Positions 17,193-26,177 of a DNA stretch of 64,000 nt are shown in pieces; positions within the stretch are counted from its first letter, which is position 1, and every line of letters begins with the position of its first letter. Source of the stretch: Tetragenococcus osmophilus (GTDB lineage: Bacteria > Bacillota > Bacilli > Lactobacillales > Enterococcaceae); assembly GCF_003795125.1 (NCBI RefSeq), contig NZ_CP027783.1:496001-560000 (forward strand), read 5' to 3'. The notes under the pieces are model-generated. The model was not told the DNA's origin. It did no database searches and worked only from the letters and a program-made list of their open reading frames with translations. A program made the translations under genes and the position numbers.

Positions 17193-17753
17193 TTGACCAA
17201 CTCCCACGATGAGAAGGCAAAAGCACAATTAGAAGATGCAGAAGATCAAGTGACACAGGCTATCTCCGAAACAATGGATTTATATGGCGTAACGCCAGCA
17301 GCTGGAAAAATATACGCGACAATGTATTTTGAAGATCAAATGAACTTAGATGAAATGCGGGAAAAGCTAGGAATGAGTAAACCTAGTATGAGTACAAACG
17401 TTCGACATCTTCAAGAAATTGGAATGGTAAAAAAGAAATTTCAACGTGGTTCAAGAAAACATACTTATACTGCAGAAAAAAATTTCTTTCATTCTTTTAT
17501 GTCCTATTTCTGTCAGATGTGGGAACGGGAAGTAAAAACAAATATGAAAGCCATCCACCATGCTGAAAAAGCACTTTGTGAAATTATTCATGACGAGGAT
17601 GTTTCTGATAGTTTACAAGAAGAAGCGAGGGATCATTATGAATTACTAAACCAGTCCAAAATTTATTATCATTGGTTGGAAAAATTAGTCCACAGTATTC
17701 AATCCGAAGAAATTTTTGAGTTTTTGCCAAAAGACACCTCAGAAAAAAATTAA
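17193..17753 (+). CDS. gbsR: GbsR-type choline-sensing repressor
   Basis: A 186-residue MarR-like winged-helix regulator. The DNA-binding region is visible as MNLDEMREKLGMSKPSMSTN, followed by VRHLQEIGMVKKKFQRG. GbsR proteins repress choline oxidation and uptake genes and release DNA when choline binds. The start is TTG at 17193, eight bases after AGGAGG. The gene is divergent from gbsA and directly followed by the binding-protein gene, consistent with control of both sides. Confidence 0.88.
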   Translation: MTNSHDEKAKAQLEDAEDQVTQAISETMDLYGVTPAAGKIYATMYFEDQMNLDEMREKLGMSKPSMSTNVRHLQEIGMVKKKFQRGSRKHTYTAEKNFFHSFMSYFCQMWEREVKTNMKAIHHAEKALCEIIHDEDVSDSLQEEARDHYELLNQSKIYYHWLEKLVHSIQSEEIFEFLPKDTSEKN

Positions 17754-17766
17754 AAGGAGAGATATT

Positions 17767-18666
17767 ATTAAGTTTTCAAAGCAAAAAACACTCATTTTTA
17801 TCATGACAACAATTTCTATTTTAGTACTAAGTGCATGTAGTGAAGGTACAACAAATGAAGACGCTGCAGAAGAAAACAAAGGAACTATTGAGATGGGTCA
17901 AATTAGCTGGGAAGAAAATATCGCAGTAACGCACATGTGGAAAGTGCTTTTAGAAAAAGAAGGCTATGAAGTGAACTTCCACTTATTAGATATTGCCACA
18001 CAAATGTCCTCACTTGAAAATGATGAACTAGATATCAGCCCTGAAATTTGGCTACCCGTTCAAGATGCGGAATATAAATCACAGTATGAAGACACCGTTA
18101 ATTTTTCAGAAGAGACTTGGTATGATAATGCAAAGGTTGGACTGGTTGTACCAAGTTATATGGAAGATGTAAATAGTATCGAAGATTTAAATGACCATAA
18201 AGAAGATTTAGATCAGAAAATCACTGGTTTTGATGCTGGCGCAGGAACCATGTTAGTCGTAGAAGATGTAATAGACGAATATGGATTAGATTATGAACTC
18301 ACCGCAAGCTCTGAACCTGCTATGTTGACCGAATTAGAAAAATCAATCGATAATGAAGAGGATATTGTAGTACCATTATGGAATCCTCATCGTGTGTTTT
18401 CTGAATTGGACTTAAAATATTTAGATGACCCTCAAAACGCCTTTGGCGAAGCTGAAAAAATTCATCATGCTACACGCCAAGGTTTTGATGAAGACTATCC
18501 GGAAATAGATCAATGGATGAAAAATTGGAAAATGGACGATGACCAAATTAATGAGTTAATGAGTTATGTTAGTGAAGCTGAAGAGGAAGACGAAGAACCA
18601 ACTGAAGGTGCCGAAAATTGGATCGATGAAAACCAAGAACTCGTTGATGAATGGCTGGAAAAATAA
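17767..18666 (+). CDS. Glycine betaine/choline ABC transporter substrate-binding lipoprotein
   Basis: About 300 residues: a lipoprotein signal (KFSKQKTLIFIMTTISIL, lipobox LSAC) and an OpuAC-type binding domain (GQISWEENIAVTHMWKVLLE). It would hold betaine or choline outside the membrane for an ABC importer; no permease or ATPase gene is next to it. The start is odd: no ATG, GTG or TTG lies at a sensible place. ATT at 17767 is seven bases after AAGGAGA and gives a perfect signal peptide. The nearest TTG, 17716, is inside gbsR and has no ribosome site. The tail is very acidic. It follows gbsR by 13 bases, so it is co-transcribed. Confidence 0.85.
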   Translation: MKFSKQKTLIFIMTTISILVLSACSEGTTNEDAAEENKGTIEMGQISWEENIAVTHMWKVLLEKEGYEVNFHLLDIATQMSSLENDELDISPEIWLPVQDAEYKSQYEDTVNFSEETWYDNAKVGLVVPSYMEDVNSIEDLNDHKEDLDQKITGFDAGAGTMLVVEDVIDEYGLDYELTASSEPAMLTELEKSIDNEEDIVVPLWNPHRVFSELDLKYLDDPQNAFGEAEKIHHATRQGFDEDYPEIDQWMKNWKMDDDQINELMSYVSEAEEEDEEPTEGAENWIDENQELVDEWLEK

Positions 18667-18722
18667 ACTTCTTTGTTCAATTTCAACAAACAAGGGGTTA
18701 AAGGATAGATAAAATTCGTTCT

Positions 18723-20273
18723 TATAATATTTAGTGTTGTTGCTAAAAAATGGCTCTTTGTCAAATAGTGTTGTTTAAGCAAAACCTTTATAAAAAGAAG
18801 GACTTCGGTTCTTCTTTTTTTGTTATTTTATAAGATCTCAAGAAGCCCTTGTTGAATAAGCACTCGCTTACGTAGATGATTAAAAGAACGAAAGCCAAAG
18901 GCAATCCGTTGAATTACTTTAATCAAGTTGTTTTTCCCTTCAAGTTTGCCGTTGGAATACGGTTGAGTAAAAGATAAGGTAATTTCTTTACGGTACTTTT
19001 GGAGGTGACGTAAGGATTTTTTAAAGGGTTCTTCTAATAAAGGCGACAGTTGATCAATGATAGCGAAAAATGGTTGCGCTTTGCCGTTTTCAAAAGCGTC
19101 AAGCAGATCTTGATAAACATCATAAGAAGCCTTAAGCACGGGATCAATGGTTAATAAGTAATCTACAACTTCCGATTCCGTCACATATTTTTGGCGAAAA
19201 AGAGGGAACTGTTTCAAATGGTCGTACCCCAAGTTTTTATGCTTTTTTTGGAGCTGTTTCCAGTATTTTTTTAATTTGCGATAATCCTTCATTTGTTGGG
19301 CGCTCTTTTTGTCCAGCTGGTTCATCGACCGAATCCGCTGCTGGTTAAAAGCTCGAGAAATCTGTTGGATAATGTGGAAATGATCCACAAGAATCTTGGC
19401 CTTCGGAAATACTTGAGGGATCATTTTTCCATAAGCCGAATTCATATCCATAACCACATGTTGGACTCTTTTCCGCGCTTGTTGAGTAAATCGTTGAAAG
19501 TAAGCAATCAGTTTGAAATTGCGGCGATCGTCCAAGATATCGATAATTTTTCCTGTCTGAGCGTCACTGAAGATAAAACACATGGCTCCTTCACAGTCCT
19601 TCGTGCCTTTGAATTCATCGATTAACAAATGTTTCGGTAAATGGTTGGGATTGAATTTAAGTCCTTGATAGAAGGTATCCAATACGCGTTCCACGGTTTT
19701 AAATGAGACCCCATAGCGTAAAGCAATATCTTTCATCGATAGTTTTTTCTTCAAGTCTATCGCAATGGCAAACTTCAAGGCTTGCGAAATATAACAGTCT
19801 TTGGCGATATAATAGGTCCTGGCACTAAAAGTATGATGACAGGATTTACAATAAAATCGTTGCTTAAATAAGCGTAAAACGCTGGGCACTTCCTGATAAG
19901 GAATTAATTGAATATCCGAAGCCTTTGGCGAATGTTTAATAAGAAGATTCTCTTCATTTATGAGGCCACAACATTCGCAAGCTTTCGGGGTGTAGGTAAG
20001 GACACCGTAAAAGACATTCGTCATTCGATGATGAATGGGTTCTTTTTGAACTGCTTGAGCGGAAAAAAAGATGTGAGGGTCCTTAATATTGAGTAAGTTT
20101 TTAAGGCCTACATCTAGATTTTGATCTTTAATTTTGATATCTTTGTATTGAAGCATTTGTTTTCTCCTTTTATTTTGGTGTCCAACTTAATTATAAAGGA
20201 AACAAATGCTTTTTTGTTATATAAAAAATTAGTGTTATTACTAATTTTTTTAGTAACAACACTAAATATTATA
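18723..20273 (-). mobile_element. ISL3-family element
   Basis: A 28-bp near-perfect inverted repeat (one mismatch) bounds the element: it starts TATAATATTTAGTGTTGTT at 18723 and on the complement from 20273. Just inside the left end lies GGCTCTTTGTCAAATAGTG, the classical ISL3 end, so a nested or composite end is possible. No clear target duplication is seen. The right end holds further related repeats to about 20310, perhaps from an older copy. Confidence 0.65.
18828..20156 (-). CDS. ISL3-family transposase
   Basis: A 442-residue transposase with an N-terminal zinc-binding part (CECCGL … YCKSCHHTF), a helix-turn-helix, and the DDE core with LLIDEFKGTKD, VVMDMNSAYGK and ILVDHFHIIQ. The C-terminus has SNGKLEGKNNLIKVIQR, typical of ISL3. 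The start at 20156 follows AAAAGGAG. Intact. Confidence 0.93.
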   Translation of the reverse strand: MLQYKDIKIKDQNLDVGLKNLLNIKDPHIFFSAQAVQKEPIHHRMTNVFYGVLTYTPKACECCGLINEENLLIKHSPKASDIQLIPYQEVPSVLRLFKQRFYCKSCHHTFSARTYYIAKDCYISQALKFAIAIDLKKKLSMKDIALRYGVSFKTVERVLDTFYQGLKFNPNHLPKHLLIDEFKGTKDCEGAMCFIFSDAQTGKIIDILDDRRNFKLIAYFQRFTQQARKRVQHVVMDMNSAYGKMIPQVFPKAKILVDHFHIIQQISRAFNQQRIRSMNQLDKKSAQQMKDYRKLKKYWKQLQKKHKNLGYDHLKQFPLFRQKYVTESEVVDYLLTIDPVLKASYDVYQDLLDAFENGKAQPFFAIIDQLSPLLEEPFKKSLRHLQKYRKEITLSFTQPYSNGKLEGKNNLIKVIQRIAFGFRSFNHLRKRVLIQQGLLEIL

Positions 20274-20339
20274 GACCCTAAAAAATTAGTAATGACACTA
20301 TTTTTTGGACAAAATATAAAGAAAAAACTATTTATCCAA

Positions 20340-20856
20340 GCCAACGCTTTTACGCTGCTTTCGGTTTGATTCTTCTGCAACATATTTCAACACCGTTCGA
20401 AATTCCTTGCGAGAAGCGTTTTTTGAAAATTGAGTATAGTTTTGTTTAAGGTTCTTTGAGCTTCTTCTTTACTTACCATCTAGTTTTACTTCCACTTCTT
20501 CAAAAGAAAAGTGATCAGAAATAATTAAATCAATATTTTCCACACCTTCAACAACTTCTGAAATAGCATTTTGAAAGACTTTTAGTACAACTACAATACC
20601 TACTTCGTCTTCAAAGGTTTCATTACTTTTTTAACATTTTTCCTAGAATTAAAGTAAGACTTTATAAGTTTCGCTTTAGGTACATACCTTCCTTCTGTTT
20701 GTTATCTTAACTGTGTAAACGCCCTAGCTATGAATAGGTTTTGATAAACATAATAAGTTGAGGTATCATAATCTCTTTTCACTGCTCTTTTGACATTTTC
20801 TAAAGACTTATCAATAGCAAATGTACCATCCAAGATAAAAGAATAACCTTTTTAAC
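20340..20856 (-). pseudogene. Zeta-toxin-like kinase relic and a small downstream ORF
   Basis: The minus strand from 20856 reads LDGTFAIDKSLENVKRAVKR, then YYVYQNLFIARAFTQLR, a stop, then TEGRYVPKAKLIKSYFNSRK, a frameshift, and VGIVVVLKVFQNAISEVVE to VEVKLDG. The pattern resembles the C-terminal half of zeta-toxin-family P-loop kinases; the P-loop half is absent. A short frame VSKEEAQRTLNKTILNFQKT overlaps its end. At least one stop and one frameshift make it dead. The family call is tentative. Confidence 0.45.
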
Positions 20857-20900
20857 ATGAGCTATCGTAGCAATATACTCCCCAATTAATAGCGTTCAAT

Positions 20901-21452
20901 TTAATCCTCTCTTCTTACAATATCTTTTAAAATACTCATTCCTTTTTCGAAATCTTTCGTACCAGAAACAAATGTGTAACCTAACTTTTGGTATATTGTA
21001 ATCGCAGGATAATTCCACGTTTGAGTATGCAGCATTGCAGGTTGATCAGGATATAATTCTTCTAAAAGTGCAGTGACCTTTACTGTCAGAAAAGTAGCTA
21101 TCCCTTTCCTTTGTGCTTCCCGCATAACAGCCAACCAATGGAACTGAGGGCCTCCTTCTTTTGCCCACCAAGCTGTACATGTAGCAACTTTTTTACCTGA
21201 TGGATCGGTGACAAAAGTCATTCGTTTTTCCAATTCGTCTGGATAAGGCACAAAATTCTTTTGGAAATACCCTTGGGCTTCTGACAAGTTATCAAACTCT
21301 CCCACAGAAGTTTCTATAGCTTGCCAATCTCTTTCATCCCCAGGAGTATAAAAGCTAAATTGATAACCTACCAGTAATTGTCTATCTGGTAATTTTTTGG
21401 AAGTGTTTCTTTCCATTTGAAATTTAACATAAGGAATTGTTTTATCTATCAT
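20901..21452 (-). CDS. GNAT-family N-acetyltransferase (copy 2)
   Basis: 183 residues, a close paralogue of the protein at 891-1442. The acetyl-CoA loop REAQRKGIATFL is kept. Differences cluster in the N-terminal third and the loop after YQKLGYTF. I chose the ATG at 21452, nine bases after AAAGGAG, which also matches the start of copy 1. Next to it on the upstream side lies an orphan par antitoxin RNA (21613-21677), mirroring copy 1. Substrate unknown. Confidence 0.85.
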   Translation of the reverse strand: MIDKTIPYVKFQMERNTSKKLPDRQLLVGYQFSFYTPGDERDWQAIETSVGEFDNLSEAQGYFQKNFVPYPDELEKRMTFVTDPSGKKVATCTAWWAKEGGPQFHWLAVMREAQRKGIATFLTVKVTALLEELYPDQPAMLHTQTWNYPAITIYQKLGYTFVSGTKDFEKGMSILKDIVRRED

Positions 21453-21612
21453 TTTTTCTCCTTTCATTATCCAGTATAAAATCAATCTGTCTTAATAAGG
21501 GTAGGGTACTTTTCCCTCGCTTTTATTACCTTCAAAAAATATTACAGCAACACACAACATGTTCAGTATAAAACATTTTTTGTTTTAACTACTTCTTTTG
21601 TAAAGCGAAAAG

Positions 21613-21677
21613 AAAAATCACCCTACGACAACAGGGTGATTTTCTGGTGGCTCAGCTGTACATTAGTCTTATTTCGC
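21613..21677 (-). ncRNA. Orphan par-type antitoxin RNA II
   Basis: An extended -10 (TGCTATACT, complement of 21684-21692) precedes a 65-nt sequence ending in the hairpin ATCACCCT...AGGGTGAT with T's on the minus strand. It aligns along its length with RNA II at 1705-1770. The toxin side (21481-21600) has no Fst-like frame, so the RNA lacks a cognate toxin here. Confidence 0.6.
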
Positions 21678-21725
21678 ATATTAAGTATAGCATGTAATTA
21701 AAATAAAAAATTTTAATTGCAATTA

Positions 21726-22061
21726 TCAAATAATGAACTCAATGATCTGTTCTATTTTCTTCAAGTCCACAGGGTTCATTTTCTCAATAAAGTCAATTTT
21801 GCGTTTATTGAAATCTAAAGATTTCATTTGATGGATGACTATTTGTCCTTTTGTTTTATAATTTTCTGAAAGACTATATCTAGTTGGTAAATCTATTTCA
21901 GTGGATGTAATAGGACATACCACCGCAAATTTTGTCGCCGTATTAAAATTTCCGCGCGAAATTACCAGAGCTGGCCGTCGCTTTTGAATTTCCATTCCAG
22001 TTGAAGGATCAAAGTCGATCCACACTATGTCTCCTTTTTCTGGTGTATAGTGATTAGTCAT
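21726..22061 (-). CDS. mazF: MazF/PemK-type mRNA interferase
   Basis: A 111-residue toxin of the MazF/PemK fold, an endoribonuclease that cuts mRNA when free of antitoxin. Family marks are KGDIVWIDFDPSTGMEIQKR, RRPALVISR and the VCPITST strand. I chose the ATG at 22061 because it overlaps the mazE stop (GATGACTAA) and has AGAGGTG upstream; longer upstream frames would run through mazE. The frame is intact and the arrangement (antitoxin first, overlapping) is standard. A decayed copy lies at 4672-5050. Confidence 0.88.
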   Translation of the reverse strand: MTNHYTPEKGDIVWIDFDPSTGMEIQKRRPALVISRGNFNTATKFAVVCPITSTEIDLPTRYSLSENYKTKGQIVIHQMKSLDFNKRKIDFIEKMNPVDLKKIEQIIEFII

Positions 22062-22290
22062 CCAGCACCTCTTTACCAACTGCTGGCATATCTTCCCATA
22101 CATCCGATTCGTAAAAAGCTCCTTCTGTAACATTAGCAAACGGATCTTCAATTTTAGGTATCAAAACAATAGTTCCATCATTTCCGTATGAAACAAGATA
22201 TTCTTTCCCAGGAAAAACTGTTGCCCCATCCTCAGCTGGTAAAGTAACCACGATAGATCTACCTTGTGCCCTTGTTTTTGTCTTTAGCAT
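22054..22290 (-). CDS. mazE: MazE-type antitoxin (AbrB-like)
   Basis: 78 residues. The N-terminus LKTKTRAQGRSIVVTLPAED is a SpoVT/AbrB-type DNA-binding half; the acidic tail (VTEGAFYESDVWEDMPAVG) would wrap the toxin. The ATG at 22290 follows AGAGAGGTGATTTCT. It neutralises MazF and probably represses its own operon. The stop overlaps mazF. Confidence 0.82.
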   Translation of the reverse strand: MLKTKTRAQGRSIVVTLPAEDGATVFPGKEYLVSYGNDGTIVLIPKIEDPFANVTEGAFYESDVWEDMPAVGKEVLDD

Positions 22291-22550
22291 AGAAATCACC
22301 TCTCTAATTTGATTATACATGGTAACACCAAAATAATCAAGCGTGACCAAACTTGTGAGTTCACCCATTTCCTAGCATGAAGCGCTAAATTCTGTTACAT
22401 TATTCTTTTTCCTATATTTAAGGTAATATAGATCTTTCGTCAAAAGAAAATAAACAATAAAAACTTTCTCCTGTTATCATGTAGTATAAATAATCACACT
22501 ATAACGATATATTTAAGCGTTCTTCTCAAACAAAAACACTATAATATCAA

Positions 22551-22620
22551 AAAAACCAGCCCTATGATGAATAGGAGCTGGCCTTTGTACTGTCTTGCAA
22601 CAAACATTTTCTCGTTTCTC
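22551..22620 (-). ncRNA. Orphan par-type antitoxin RNA II (divergent copy)
   Basis: The minus-strand extended -10 TGCTATAAT (complement of 22627-22635) and flanking bases match those of the 1705-1770 RNA II almost exactly. The transcript ends in the hairpin CCAGC...GCTGG at 22555-22582 with a T-run. Its middle differs from the other copies, so it may have pairing specificity of its own. No toxin frame is visible to its left. Confidence 0.55.
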
Positions 22621-22675
22621 AACTTCATTATAGCATACTATTCGAAAATATAAACATGCTTGTCATTTTTGGTAT

Positions 22676-24307
22676 GTGTCAAGTTTATTGAGGTTGAATA
22701 AAAAAACCGTCTTTTGGGCAGACACAAAGTTATTTTTCAACCTCACTTTCGTTCGGTTTGCCCTCATCCTCTCTAACAAAAACAAGTTTTTATTAGAGAA
22801 CATTCGGGGTCATTATTAATTGATTCAGTCCTTTGGCGAATTGGCTAAAGGCGCACTTTTCGCTTTTCCTTCGCCAATCTGTCCTTTAAATGCACCTTCA
22901 TGGGCTTGGAAACGAGGCTTTTTCTGTACCCAACGTTTCATAGCTTGCCAACGCTTTTCCTGGGCAACCACATCATTCGGAAGGGCTTCATATTGATTCA
23001 ACCAACCTTCAAATTCTTGGTTTCTTAAACTATCAATGACACGAATCATGGCTTGCGCCCCCGTTTTTGTCCACAAACGACCTTGGCGCTTCATGCGATA
23101 GGTGATTTTTCGATGGGTACTTTCGATCGTACCAATACAAGCTTTAGGATCCTTGATTCCTCGTGCTTTCAATGATTTTAAATAAGGCCAACTTCTTTGA
23201 AGATAGTGATGCAGTAAACGTAAATGTTCTAAAGCCTCGGCTTCCTTTTCTTCAATCAAGCTTTCCGAAGTATCTAAAACCAGCTGGACTGCTTGCCAAT
23301 TATAATGTTCAATCGCTCGTATCATTCGATATTGGAGCTGGGGAACAAAAGCCATTCGTTCCTTGATTTTCCGATGGACATGGTATCGATCACGGAAGTG
23401 TTCATGACGCAAACAACCTAAAGCCAGTTCATCAAACACCGCTTTTTCATAACCCGAACCGCCGTCACTATTGGAAATGACCACGGTATGACTTAAATCA
23501 TAATAGGCTTGAAGATAGGCCATCATTTCTTTGTATGCTTTTTGCCGATTCAGATGACTCACAAAGTGCGGGGCGATCATTTCCGAGCGATTGCCGACTT
23601 TCTGGCTGCCTTCACACACTTGAAAACGGTGAACTTCAAGGGATTGTTTCTTCTGCCCGTTGATCTTTACGCCGTCTCCTTCCAGATATAAATAAGGCAC
23701 TTTTTTCTTGGTGATCACGCCGTCGTAACGACTTTCATGCGTGCTCCTGTCTTGGATGAATTCGCCCGTTTTAACCACCAATTGTTGCACATTTTGATGA
23801 CTCATCTGCCAAGAAGTTAAACAGTCGATCGCTTGAGAAACATGACGATAGACCATGTTACTGCCTAATTGAGCCACGTTTCGCAGGACGAGCGAACTAT
23901 AACGAAGACCTTTTCGAATCCCTAGAAATTCATCTAAGGGGTAACGAATGTCATTGGCTTGATTTTTCATTCGTCGACGAACATAGGTCACGGGACCAAA
24001 CAAAAAAGTGATGGTTCTCTCGCTCTTGCGATCGACGCGAAAGCCTTCTTTCTTACATTGCGCACAAATTTCTTCATCAAGCGTTTGAAAAGCTAGTTGG
24101 GTAATGGTCGCTATAAGTTGCGTAAAAAAGATCATCATGGCTCTTTCTCTTGCTAAAAAATTCGTTTCCTTCTTCATTACTTCCACTAAATCTGTTACAA
24201 TAGAATCCATAAGAAACCGCCTTTGTTCATTAGTGCCTGTTAGCCCAATGAATAGAGTAACGGTTTCTTTTTTATTCGTCTAGAGGATACCTCAATAAAT
24301 TTTACAC
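22676..24307 (-). mobile_element. ISLre2-family element
   Basis: Imperfect inverted repeats GTGTCAAGTTTATTGAGGT (22676-22694) and, on the complement of 24289-24307, GTGTAAAATTTATTGAGGT bound the transposase gene. Its right end cuts a gntR gene. Confidence 0.75.
22825..24210 (-). CDS. ISLre2-family (UPF0236) transposase
   Basis: A 461-residue protein with ERTITFLFGPVTYVRRRMK near the N-terminus and VVISNSDGGSGYEKAVF in the core, as in ISLre2 transposases. The frame is intact from the ATG at 24210. Confidence 0.9.
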   Translation of the reverse strand: MDSIVTDLVEVMKKETNFLARERAMMIFFTQLIATITQLAFQTLDEEICAQCKKEGFRVDRKSERTITFLFGPVTYVRRRMKNQANDIRYPLDEFLGIRKGLRYSSLVLRNVAQLGSNMVYRHVSQAIDCLTSWQMSHQNVQQLVVKTGEFIQDRSTHESRYDGVITKKKVPYLYLEGDGVKINGQKKQSLEVHRFQVCEGSQKVGNRSEMIAPHFVSHLNRQKAYKEMMAYLQAYYDLSHTVVISNSDGGSGYEKAVFDELALGCLRHEHFRDRYHVHRKIKERMAFVPQLQYRMIRAIEHYNWQAVQLVLDTSESLIEEKEAEALEHLRLLHHYLQRSWPYLKSLKARGIKDPKACIGTIESTHRKITYRMKRQGRLWTKTGAQAMIRVIDSLRNQEFEGWLNQYEALPNDVVAQEKRWQAMKRWVQKKPRFQAHEGAFKGQIGEGKAKSAPLANSPKD

Positions 24308-24335
24308 TTAGGGTGTTGTAAAATATGTGAAATAA

Positions 24336-25007
24336 TGGTTTCACTGTAAGGTTTTAGATAGCTTTCAGAAAAACTATGAATTATTTAGGTATAATGTTTC
24401 TCGAAATACAATCCGAAAGGCAATTCGTCAGCTAAATAGTGAAGGATTAGTTTACAGTAAACTCGGTAGTGCCAATGTAGTCTTACAAAGGGTAGCTGTT
24501 GAGGATTTATTAATCGATTCTGGAAATATGGAGCGTGGATCAAAAATTCAAACAAAATCCATCGAAACTAAGGTACTTTCGTTGGATTTAATAATTGTTG
24601 ATGCTACACTTGCAGCGAAATCAATGTTTCAAATAGGAACTACTTGTTATCACGTTATTCGTTTGCGTCTAATTAATGGTAAACCTGTAATGATAGATGA
24701 TAGCTTTTTCAAATCAGAGGTAGTACCAAGATTGACAAAGAAGATTGCACAAGAATCAATTTACCGATACATTCAGTCTGTCACAAATCATAAGATTATT
24801 GGCTCACGTTTAGTCGATAGAGTAATTTTGGCGACTGATTTAGATAAAAATTACTTGGCCTTAAAGCAAGAAAACTGTATTGGACTAACTCAAAACTGGG
24901 CTTATTTAGATGACGGTCAAATATTTGAATATACAGAGATCCATTTTGCACCCGAACAATATGTTCGGACACGATTTATAGGGCAAAAAGTAGGATATAT
25001 TCAATAA
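24336..25007 (+). pseudogene. GntR-family regulator with UTRA domain, 5' truncated by ISLre2
   Basis: The frame opens after a stop at 24333 and reads through the end of a winged-helix domain (YNVSRNTIRKAIRQLNSEG) into a UTRA ligand domain with IRLRLINGKPVMIDDSFF. The first part of the DNA-binding domain and the start codon are missing, cut by the IS. HutC/GntR regulators of this type control sugar-phosphate uptake genes; the target is unknown because the neighbours are gone. Confidence 0.7.
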
Positions 25008-25040
25008 AACAAACTAACTCTTAAATAACAATGAAATGAA

Positions 25041-25090
25041 AGAAAAGACGAGAATCTTCCAGTACTTCGAGAATCTTGTCTTTTCTTGTT
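25041..25090 (+). terminator. Terminator after the gntR relic
   Basis: AGAAAAGACGAGA and TCTTGTCTTTTCT form a stem followed by a short T-run. Confidence 0.6.
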
Positions 25091-25139
25091 GAATATAAAA
25101 AACCGAAAATAGATATATTTTAAAGGCTCTTGTCAATAA

Positions 25140-26095
25140 ATCTAATGGTAATAAGTCAAGTTGAAGATTGAAAATATTTTTATTGTGTAACCTGTTTTGA
25201 AGCGCACTTAACTAGCTCCGTCTAAAATCAAATTTTTTACAGGGGATTTCAAAGGTTTGCGTCAATAACAGAATGTTATTTACCTATTACTCTCCTTGGC
25301 AACGCGTAGAGTCGATGGTTACGTAGTAGCGTATCCACAAGACGCGTAACTTAAGACGATTGCTCGTTTGTGTTTATATTTGGGACCTCTTTACATTTGC
25401 TTTGATAAAAAACTTTATATTCAGGAAGATACTTTTTTATAGAGTTGGTAGCTTTAACTAAGTAGTATCCAAAATAGCGATTCCCTTGTTTTGTCAGAGG
25501 TGTATTTTATGACTGACAGTTACCAGATTGTTTGACTTTCGAATATAAGCCTGCATATTTTGCCAATTTTGTTTGATTTTCCAATCGTTCAATTTGACCG
25601 ATTTCAACGATTAATTAAGTGGAGTACACCTTTCCAATACCTGGAACACCGGGCAAATATTGATATTCTCGAATGCCGACAAATAATTGCTTGATTGCTT
25701 TTCCAAGTCTTTGATGTTCTTTTCAAGCGCACGAATTTCACGTACAAGAACACTTAGAACGACATTGCTGGATTCTTGTGCAAGTCTACCTAACCGATAA
25801 CTTATGGTAATTGCACGTTGAATGATTTTGCAATTTTTTCTGGATCTTTAAAGCAACCTTTTCCTTCTTCTTGTAGTAAGTCACAGAACGCCTCTAAGGC
25901 TTCTTTAGCTATAGTCGCTGCATCCGCAATATTTCCATAGTTACTGCAATTCCTTTTACGGTATCTTCACCCATGACAACCATTCTAAAAATTTTCGCTA
26001 ACTCGTCCATTCCAGCTGGAAAAGAATCCCAAAAATCAATATCATAATTACCATTTTAGGCTTCTAAAACAAAACTACACCAAGAAAGGATATCA
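25140..26095 (-). pseudogene. IS110-family transposase relic
   Basis: Pieces of an IS110 transposase are readable on the minus strand in several frames: DFWDSFPAGMDELAKIFRMV, VLVREIRALEKNIKDLEKQ, QYLPGVPGIGKVYS (the helix-hairpin-helix of the C-terminal domain), and KLAKYAGLYSKVKQSGN. Stops and frameshifts break it at four or more places. It is dead and explains the otherwise gene-free stretch here. Confidence 0.65.
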
Positions 26096-26121
26096 CCATG
26101 GATCATTGTACTAAAAAATTG

Positions 26122-26170
26122 GGTTCTATGATAAATAGTGTTGGTGACCAATACTATTTGACACAGAACC
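26122..26170. repeat. Palindrome resembling two fused ISL3 ends
   Basis: GGTTCTATGATAAATAGTG and its near-complement CACTATTTGACACAGAACC-like arm meet at a GTGAC centre. Both arms resemble the ISL3 end GGCTCTTTGTCAAATAGTG seen at 18752. It could also terminate the Crp-family gene that ends 8 bases away. Confidence 0.55.
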
Positions 26171-26177
26171 ATTTAAC

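Noticed and set aside
20245..20310. Stem-loops at the ISL3 right end as a separate small RNA
   Set aside because: They are explained by nested copies of IS end sequence.
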